DNA of 64,000 nucleotides from Vitreoscilla massiliensis (GTDB lineage: Bacteria; Pseudomonadota; Gammaproteobacteria; Burkholderiales; Neisseriaceae). Positions 53,287 through 64,000 of this stretch are shown here, piece by piece. Each line of letters starts with the position of its first letter. Within the stretch, counting starts at the first letter, position 1. The stretch is from assembly GCF_001457815.1 (NCBI RefSeq), contig NZ_LN898216.1:260541-324540 (forward strand). Reading direction: 5' to 3'. A program made the position numbers and the translations under genes. The notes under the pieces were generated by a model, which worked only from the letters and a program-made list of their open reading frames with translations, was not told the DNA's origin and searched no databases.

Positions 53287-56200
53287 TCAGAAGATTTCAC
53301 GCCATGACAAGCGTTTGAAACGCATTGCCTCACTAGGATCTTTACGACACTGAGGATCAGTACTATCCACACTATAGGTATCACAACCATCCGTCACACC
53401 AGACGTATTGGTTAATGTAATGATTTTTGCAAATGGTTGTATGGTGTCACCAGCCTTGAAGAAACCACCTTTAATATCCAAACTATTAATCACACCATCA
53501 CCATTTGTATCATAAATAGCTTGATCCAAATCAGCCCCAGTATACGCTTTCACAGTTAAGTCATATGAAGCTCCTGATACAGTACATGGATCACTTACAG
53601 TATCTGGCTGAATAACGCGCACAGTCACACTCTTACTTCGTGGTAAGTAATCTACTGTATCTACCACTATTTGATTAGGCCATAAATCAATTTTCCAACC
53701 ATCATAACCACTAGGCATTGGATTTTTCGTAATACTCCATGTCACAGGATTAGAACTGTCCACTGGATTTACTTGTTGCGACAAAGTTTGATCTAACAAT
53801 TTCGGTGTAGTAATCGCATTGTTATTATCAAAAACACCATACACCGAATTGGATTGCCCAGTTAAATCAGTACCAGTCAAATATTTACCAGTCCCAAAAA
53901 ATACCATAACTTGATTGCTGACCATTTGTACTGAGACTTGGGCCGTAATATTCTTACCCACATTAATCAGTGGCGCACCACTAAATGCTGTCATCCAACT
54001 ACCCGCTGTAGCGTGGTCTACTCTCCATACAGAACCACTTAAATCACCAACATACACACGGTCAACTTTACCATCTCGGTTAGCATCATAAGCAAATGCA
54101 CCCGCAACACCAGAATTACCTAAAGCGATTTTAAAGTAATTAGAATTAACTGCCCAAGCTTGACCACGTGGCTTATCTAAGTAAAGTACATATAAATAAC
54201 CATTAGCAGTACCACTGTTATAACCACTGGTCACCAATGCAATAGGGCGCCCTGCTTGATCTTGGGTTAATACAGGCTCACCTATGGTTAAACCCATATC
54301 TGCATCAGTAAACTCCCACAATACTGTATTTGCGTTAGGGGTTGATAAGTTGGTTACATCAAATGCATACACACTCTTACCACCACGGCCCGTCGCACCA
54401 ACCACATACGATGTTGGAGTTGCAGTTGCACCACCTTCACAATAGGTTTTCAAGGTACTACTACCATCATTCAAATAGATATGGTCATAATTTTTATCTG
54501 CATACATCTTCAACTCAGCCAAACTGGTGCTCGGTAAATATGAAAATACTTCTTGGCCACTTGAATTAAAAATATGATACATACCATCATTAGCAGCTAC
54601 ACCCACATGAATAGGAGGATTAGCTGGTGCATTAGCTGCACATTCCAATCCAGAAGCATCAGTTGTAATACCTAATGATGGGGAATTTACCAAAGTACCC
54701 AGAATAGACTTACGTGTTCTGGTACTATCAGATAATCCTTCATTAGCAGAATTACCCAAAATATATTGAATCAATGTTGTTGCTTCTGCAGTAGTTGATA
54801 AACCTAAAGCCGAAGTCAATCCACTTGCATTTGCAGTATTAAACGCAGTTGCCACCCCACCAACAGTTGTAAATACCTGTGTACGATTTGCATAATTACT
54901 AGCATTGTGATAATTGCTATCTAAAATATTGGCAGCAGACCAGTTGGGACTCGCTGGTTTCACCCATTTAGTACCTTGCTTGATATATCTAAAAGCTTGC
55001 AAATCACCTGTCCAATTTTGTCCATCGTAAAGTGACTGGAACATCAAATCACCTTGAGTACCATCATTTGAAACTTTGATATTCATGGTTGTACTACCAC
55101 TACCAACTGCAGTTTGTGCGGCCAATCCTGATATTTTGGATTTTTCAAATGCGGCCTTAATTGCACTTACCATGTTATTAGGATTGTTTGCAGCAGCATA
55201 GTAATCAGGTACACCATCTGTAAAATCTGCAATGGTAGTTGCACCTACTGCATCTGTGGTCCATTGACTGCGTGCCAATGGCAATGTCAAACCAGTTGTA
55301 GTATCAAACCCACCATATTTGGCTGCCCAATAAAATGCATTACCAGCATTTTTATACCGTCCATTTTCTACCACATCTATCATAAAGCTATTGACTGTAA
55401 TAGGTTTAACACTTGTCACAGTATCACCAGCATAACCACGTATATTATTTACATGAGCCCAATATGCCAATGCCGAAATGCCCGCAGGACTATTTTGAGA
55501 ACCGTACGAGGTATACAAACTAGGGTTTGCTCCCTTACCCTCAGCTACCAATATCTTTTTAAGATAATCTGCTGTAGGAATATCATCATCAGTAATGGCA
55601 ACACTTGTGCCTTCAGAACCTACTTCAAAATTTGGTAATCCTCTATCTTGGTGACTATTCGTATCGCCTAAATACATAATCATATTTGATCTACAGATCA
55701 TTTTAGATACATCGTCATTATCATCATATGCAGTTTTATATGGGTCATTCCATTTCAAATATGCAGGAAAACCGTCCGTTGAAGATGCACTTAATCCATT
55801 AATATACTGAGATAAATTTGATTTACCGCGCAAATACCGTAAACTAGCATAATACAACTCAGCCGCTGGATCATAGGTTTTATACCCACTAGCATCACCA
55901 AATTTATTAATGTAGTTAATTACACCACTATTAAGTGTACCGTTACTATTTTGTAAATAATAAGTACCAGTTAAACTTGTCGAACTATTCAAAGCCAAAT
56001 TATCAGGATTCACTGGAAACTGTCCAGTACTTTGATTAACTTCATTATTTAAATATTTCAGCGGCGAACGCATCACGCCACCATCTTGAACATTATTGGC
56101 AATATTCAAATAACTGAATAATGAAAATTTAGGCGACTCTTGACGTTGGCTTAAATCAGTAATGATATTTTCCTGCATTTGCCCTTCTGGCTTATACACG

Positions 56201-57072
56201 CTACCATACTTCTTACAATTGGTCTCTAGAAACCCTGCTCTGCAAGCCTCAACGACAACTGTAACTACTTCAGAACCTGTCCCAGTGGCGCTACCATCAT
56301 TTTTACCCAATCCAACCTGAAATTGATCTACACCAGAAATATTATGACGAGCATAAAATTTAACATTGGTACCGCTTTTCTCTAAATATACGTAACTGGC
56401 GCCACTACCACTGCCAGTTGTGCTTGAAAATTTATCTGGTAACAATGATTTAAGTACAGTACTAACCTGAGAAGCTGGAAATGTTAACGTTTTCAAAGAG
56501 GAATTTGGAGATTGATAACGACCTTTACGTAAGAAAGTCGAAGTAGTGGTATCACCTGCATTATAAACAGCTGCAGTGGCACCCAAACCTTTAGCTCGAT
56601 TACCACCCGTCATGGTTTGTCTATAAATATCCATAGCAGACATTGTGAACCAATTCATGAAATTTCCACTGTAATCATTAGCACCATCGCACCCCCAGTA
56701 ACCACTAATATTTTTAGCATATCCACTAGGTGTAAAATAACCTAATCGTGTACCTGTTGCATTGGATCCACTTTCTTGCACATAGGTATAACATTTAGCA
56801 TTATCAAAATAACCGAGAAACCTAGGTGATGTTGTCTTAAATTCATCAAGATTTCCCATTGTCGTAGTTGGATACGCAAAACCTGCAGTCGGATATTCTA
56901 TCGATAAATCAATAACCACATTTGGACCATAACTGGTTACCGCCCCCACCAGAGGTTTTTCACTTACCAACACATCAGCTTGAGTCGAGGTTGGAATCGC
57001 AACGCAAAATGTCGTCAATGCCATTAATACATAATGACGTATTTTTTTTTCTTTAACTTGAGATATTTTCAT
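53287..57072 (-). CDS. pilC: Type IV pilus-associated tip protein/adhesin PilC/PilY1
   Basis: A 1261-residue exported protein. The signal peptide includes VLMALTTFCVAIPTSTQA. The C-terminal half is the PilY1-type beta-propeller (VGATGRGGKSVYAFDVTNLS, ALGNSGVAGAFAYDANRDGK), with a calcium loop D-A-N-R-D-G-K-V-D. A second EF-like loop, DTNGDGVINSLD, lies near the C-terminus. PilC/PilY1 caps or stabilises type IV pili and mediates adhesion. A run of nine A in the coding strand lies at 57042-57050 within codons 8-11. The gene is visibly AT-richer than its neighbours and has no uptake sequence. Confidence 0.93.
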   Translation of the reverse strand: MKISQVKEKKIRHYVLMALTTFCVAIPTSTQADVLVSEKPLVGAVTSYGPNVVIDLSIEYPTAGFAYPTTTMGNLDEFKTTSPRFLGYFDNAKCYTYVQESGSNATGTRLGYFTPSGYAKNISGYWGCDGANDYSGNFMNWFTMSAMDIYRQTMTGGNRAKGLGATAAVYNAGDTTTSTFLRKGRYQSPNSSLKTLTFPASQVSTVLKSLLPDKFSSTTGSGSGASYVYLEKSGTNVKFYARHNISGVDQFQVGLGKNDGSATGTGSEVVTVVVEACRAGFLETNCKKYGSVYKPEGQMQENIITDLSQRQESPKFSLFSYLNIANNVQDGGVMRSPLKYLNNEVNQSTGQFPVNPDNLALNSSTSLTGTYYLQNSNGTLNSGVINYINKFGDASGYKTYDPAAELYYASLRYLRGKSNLSQYINGLSASSTDGFPAYLKWNDPYKTAYDDNDDVSKMICRSNMIMYLGDTNSHQDRGLPNFEVGSEGTSVAITDDDIPTADYLKKILVAEGKGANPSLYTSYGSQNSPAGISALAYWAHVNNIRGYAGDTVTSVKPITVNSFMIDVVENGRYKNAGNAFYWAAKYGGFDTTTGLTLPLARSQWTTDAVGATTIADFTDGVPDYYAAANNPNNMVSAIKAAFEKSKISGLAAQTAVGSGSTTMNIKVSNDGTQGDLMFQSLYDGQNWTGDLQAFRYIKQGTKWVKPASPNWSAANILDSNYHNASNYANRTQVFTTVGGVATAFNTANASGLTSALGLSTTAEATTLIQYILGNSANEGLSDSTRTRKSILGTLVNSPSLGITTDASGLECAANAPANPPIHVGVAANDGMYHIFNSSGQEVFSYLPSTSLAELKMYADKNYDHIYLNDGSSTLKTYCEGGATATPTSYVVGATGRGGKSVYAFDVTNLSTPNANTVLWEFTDADMGLTIGEPVLTQDQAGRPIALVTSGYNSGTANGYLYVLYLDKPRGQAWAVNSNYFKIALGNSGVAGAFAYDANRDGKVDRVYVGDLSGSVWRVDHATAGSWMTAFSGAPLINVGKNITAQVSVQMVSNQVMVFFGTGKYLTGTDLTGQSNSVYGVFDNNNAITTPKLLDQTLSQQVNPVDSSNPVTWSITKNPMPSGYDGWKIDLWPNQIVVDTVDYLPRSKSVTVRVIQPDTVSDPCTVSGASYDLTVKAYTGADLDQAIYDTNGDGVINSLDIKGGFFKAGDTIQPFAKIITLTNTSGVTDGCDTYSVDSTDPQCRKDPSEAMRFKRLSWREIF

Positions 57073-57552
57073 GACCAATCCCACATTTATTATTTAACTG
57101 TGTTACTTACCGATCACAATTGATAAGTAATATAAATTTTCACGCCTAGATTGTGCTATAGATTCTCCAGCCATTACATATAATTTACCAAGCGGGCATA
57201 ATACGCCATAAATGGAAACACTTCTTTGCAATAAGTAAGCCCTATAAGTCCATCAAATATTAAATGTAATCTATCAGCTCATATACAGTCACATAGACAT
57301 AGCCCTATTCAAAGTCTTCTCAATTCGTTCTTGAAACATACCGAATGAACTATTTAGTAACTTACTTGGCATAGTGTATGGACTAATGGCTATTTGCACT
57401 TGCGCGATTTAGTTTTATGAAAGCATTTTTCTTAGTCATTAGGGGAGATACCGAAAATTTATATACTGCCTACCAAGTTGAACAACAACAATAAACTCGG
57501 CTATTTAGAATAGTATCAATTTAGCTGAATCAGACTTTAAAGTTGTAAGCAA
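57073..57552. other. AT-rich intergenic region, no gene seen
   Basis: The 480 bp between the pilC-like start and the IS element are AT-rich with many stops in all frames. No gene, uptake sequence or strong hairpin is visible. It presumably contains the pilC promoter, which I could not fix with confidence. Confidence 0.7.
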
Positions 57553-57560
57553 TAAATCTA

Positions 57561-58281
57561 GAGACCGTCCTAGATAACTAGGAATATTCAACTTCAGGTT
57601 AGAATAGTCCTATGAGAAAAAGCTGTCTTTGTCAGTACAAACAATATAAATTGATTGAACTGTTTGTTGCGGGAGTTACTGCCCGAACAGCAGCAGAGTT
57701 GGTTGGTTTAAATAAAAGTACGGCTGCGTATTATTTCCACCGTTTACGGCTACTCATTTTTCAAAACAGCCCTCATTTGGAAATGCTTGATGGTGAAATT
57801 GAAATAGATGAAAGTTATTTTGGTGGGCATCGAAAAGGTAAGCGTGGACGAGGTGCTGCTGGGAAAGTAGCTGTATTCGGGCTTTTAAAGCGCAATAGCC
57901 AAGTTTATACCGTCGCTGTACCTAAATACTCAAACCACCACTTTATTGCCCATAATCCGTGAGCAGGTTAAACCAGACAGCATCGTTTATACAGACAGTT
58001 ACAGAAGCTACGACGTATTGGATGTGAGTGAACTCAGCCATTTTCGCATCAATCACAGCACACATTTTGCAGAAAAGCATAACCACATTAACGAAATTGA
58101 AAATTTTTGGAACCAAGCAAAACGGCATTTACGAAAATTCAATGGCATCCCAAAAGAGCATTTTGAGCTATACTTTGAAGGAATGTGAATGGCGCTTTAA
58201 CCACAGTGAAATTAAAGTACAAATTTTCATTTTAAAACAATTAGTAAGAGTGAATTTAACCTAGTTATCTAGGACAGTCCC
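57561..58281. mobile_element. IS1016-like (IS1595 family) insertion sequence, 721 bp
   Basis: Terminal inverted repeats gagaccgtcctagataactagg (left) and the inverse of gggactgtcctagataactagg (right) differ at two positions. The element is flanked by an 8-bp direct repeat TAAATCTA at 57553-57560 and 58282-58289. Size, target duplication and transposase type fit IS1016-like elements of Neisseriaceae. The transposase is frameshifted, so the copy is probably immobile. Confidence 0.9.
57612..58264 (+). pseudogene. IS1016-like transposase, two frameshifts
   Basis: The first frame (57612-57962) begins MRKSCLCQYKQYKLIELF and includes EIEIDESYFGGHRKGKRGRG, a DDE-type block. It shifts near 57930-57950 into a frame encoding REQVKPDSIVYTDSYRSYD and ENFWNQAKRHLRKFNGIP, then shifts again near 58160 into LKECEWRFNHSEIK, which ends at 58264. 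Together the pieces make a full-length IS1016-type protein, so both shifts are lesions (programmed shifting at two sites is unlikely). Confidence 0.87.
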
Positions 58282-58300
58282 TAAATCTAAATATTAATAA

Positions 58301-58344
58301 AAACGGCCTGTAAGCGCCCATTACTGGATTTACAGGCCGCTTTA
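58301..58344. repeat. Inverted uptake-sequence pair beside the IS
   Basis: aacggcctgtaa and tttacaggccgctt face each other across about 16 bp, just outside the right target duplication. Confidence 0.65.
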
Positions 58345-58355
58345 CTGTGTGTTCT

Positions 58356-58384
58356 GGTGCTTTTGGTGCTTTTGGTGCTTTTGG
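58356..58384. repeat. Three tandem 9-bp repeats (ggtgctttt)
   Basis: The 9-mer ggtgctttt occurs three times in a row downstream of the rRNA operon terminator. Too short for a minisatellite function to be assigned. Confidence 0.75.
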
Positions 58385-58406
58385 TCGATCTGCGTCTGAA
58401 ATGAAT

Positions 58407-58435
58407 AAAGCCCTGATGCATTGCATCAGGGCTTT
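58407..58435 (-). terminator. rRNA operon terminator
   Basis: aaagccctgatgca and tgcatcagggcttt form a 14-bp perfect stem 12 bp past the 5S gene, on the minus strand. Confidence 0.88.
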
Positions 58436-58445
58436 AGAATGGGGA

Positions 58446-58561
58446 GTTTGGCGGTGACCTACTTTCACATGGGTAATCCACACTATCATCGGCGCTAAAT
58501 CGTTTCACGGTCCTGTTCGGGATGGGAAGGCGTGGGACCAACTTGCTATGGCCGCCAAACA
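58446..58561 (-). rRNA. rrf: 5S ribosomal RNA
   Basis: The minus-strand sequence starts TTTGGCGGCCATAGC and ends GTCACCGCCAAACTC, the usual complementary 5S ends, with GTCCCACGCCTTCCCATC inside. Ends are estimated to a few bases. Confidence 0.94.
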
Positions 58562-58729
58562 AAAAGGGTATTAGAAAGCCGTTTTGTGAAGCGTCTTTGG
58601 ACTGTTTTCACAAGGTTCGCTTTTTGTAAGTCGCGTATTATGCGCCTTACGTAAACTTAAATCAACAGGTAATGAATTGTATGCTTATTGTAGTAAGCTT
58701 CATCATTCGAAGTTCTTCAAATGATAGAG

Positions 58730-61617
<2,888 letters not shown>

Positions 61618-62030
61618 CTATCATTTCAAGAACCTCTGACTTTGTTTAACTGGACAGTTGACGTGTCTTCCTTAAACTTGATTCTCTCTTACAATAAAGC
61701 TTACTACTTGGTTGTTACGATTAACGCCTTTTGAATTCGTTAATCGCAGATACAATCATCACCCAAATTACTGTGTTATTTAAGCGGCCTGTAAAGGCTG
61801 ACTTACGTCTTGCTTAAACAACAACATTGTCTTTTGTTTGTTGATTTCGGCTTTCTAATTTTTTAAAGATCAATGCGTTGCTTTTTATGTGTTTCGCTTT
61901 GTACTGCTTATCCGCTCACACGCTTCGCAAATCAAAGACGACTAGTATACCATTTCCTTATTAACAAGGAAACAAATAACAGCCGCAGCTGTTAATCTTC
62001 TTTGATTTGCAAAGTTACTACAGCAGTCAG
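61618..62030 (-). other. 23S-tRNA-Ala spacer with one uptake sequence
   Basis: The spacer of about 410 bp between 23S and tRNA-Ala contains one uptake-sequence copy at about 61781-61795 and otherwise AT-rich processing-stem sequence. No gene seen. Confidence 0.75.
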
Positions 62031-62106
62031 TGGTGGAGGCAAACGGGATCGAACCGATGACCCCCTGCTTGCAAAGCAGGTGCTCTACCAACTGAGCTAT
62101 GCCCCC
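62031..62106 (-). tRNA. tRNA-Ala (TGC)
   Basis: 76 nt on the minus strand: GGGGGCATAGCTCAGTTGG at the 5' end, anticodon TGC in TTTGCAA, TTCGATCC in the T loop, and encoded CCA. Standard position in the 16S-23S spacer. Confidence 0.97.
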
Positions 62107-62244
62107 TCTGATGTATTGATACTTCGTTGCTCAGTCGCTCACATACATAAGTATGCTTCGCTTCTTCTCGCCTCGTCTGAATACATCATACTCAGCTAAC
62201 TCCGTACCAACCACAACCATCACCTATAAGTCTTACTTAATAAG

Positions 62245-62321
<77 letters not shown>

Positions 62322-62396
62322 AGGTCGTTGCTGTTTCTTCTTGCATCTTCATTTCAGTTTACCGATAAGTGTGAATGCGTCAAGCCTCTTCTATCT

Positions 62397-63940
<1,544 letters not shown>

Positions 63941-64000
63941 TCTCTAAGCTAATATAACTTCTGGTCTGCTTCTCAAAAGAAAAGAACGAGAAATGATCAC
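63941..64000 (-). other. 16S leader, cut by the window edge
   Basis: Only 60 bp upstream of 16S are present; they are AT-rich leader. The rRNA promoters must lie outside the window. Confidence 0.6.

Noticed and set aside
57946..58188. Separate second transposase-like gene
   Set aside because: It is the continuation of the 57612 frame after a frameshift; treated as one broken gene.

Overview
The window is chromosomal DNA of a beta-proteobacterium, most probably a member of the Neisseriaceae outside the genus Neisseria (Vitreoscilla/Uruburuella/Kingella-like; the genus cannot be fixed by reading alone). Three things point there: dozens of copies of a 12-mer close to known Neisseriaceae DNA uptake sequences (AAGCGGCCTGTA, also ATGCGGCCTGTA), often as inverted pairs after genes; petABC next to sspAB; and a PilC/PilY1 gene with an IS1016-type element. 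Coding density is high and base composition fairly even, except for an AT-rich block at about 53-58 kb.

Layout. 0-1.2 kb: end of a uracil-DNA glycosylase gene, then a tandem array of 122-124 bp units, each carrying an uptake-sequence hairpin. 1.2-9.4 kb (minus strand): sspB, sspA, a small DNA-glycosylase-like gene, the cytochrome bc1 operon petABC, a NIF3-family gene, and groEL/groES with a DUF1883 gene between them. 9.6-15.4 kb: ppc, a HAD hydrolase, a GlcNAc-transferase-like gene, a PaaI thioesterase and speD. 15.0-22.0 kb: a two-armed polyamine/membrane module. DUF350, SPFH-SHOCT, DUF4178, a 47-residue single-TM protein and SpeD are on the minus arm; a membrane-anchored spermidine-synthase-like protein and a Tat-type FAD oxidoreductase are on the plus arm.

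22.2-26.1 kb holds export-targeted small proteins: two paralogous lipoproteins, a TlpA-type thioredoxin, four tandem four-cysteine secreted proteins, and a nitroreductase. 26.3-36.0 kb is a five-gene cluster in the order of E. coli yfaA-yfaT-yfaS-yfaQ-yfaP, centred on a bacterial alpha-2-macroglobulin. It is followed by three tandem YwqK/MORN-like lipoproteins, the last fused to an I78 protease-inhibitor domain. 38.7-47 kb: an unknown gene, a PLD-like gene, a decayed esterase, sugE behind a probable guanidine-II riboswitch, an NAD-precursor neighbourhood (NiaP-like MFS, NrtR-like regulator, PnuC), an EamA transporter and an Lrp regulator. 47-53 kb: carA and carB separated by phzF-like and leuE-like genes. 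53.3-58.3 kb: an AT-rich, uptake-sequence-free pilC/pilY1 gene with an A9 tract in its signal-peptide region, and a degenerate IS1016-like element with an intact 8-bp target duplication. 58.4-64 kb: a complete rRNA operon on the minus strand (16S, tRNA-Ile, tRNA-Ala, 23S, 5S).

Functionally, several blocks look like envelope biology: the polyamine/SPFH module, the alpha-2-macroglobulin cluster with an adjacent inhibitor-fusion lipoprotein, small disulfide-type secreted proteins beside a TlpA oxidoreductase, and a pilus-tip protein. All functions are inferred by reading the sequence and from recalled family features; no database search was run.
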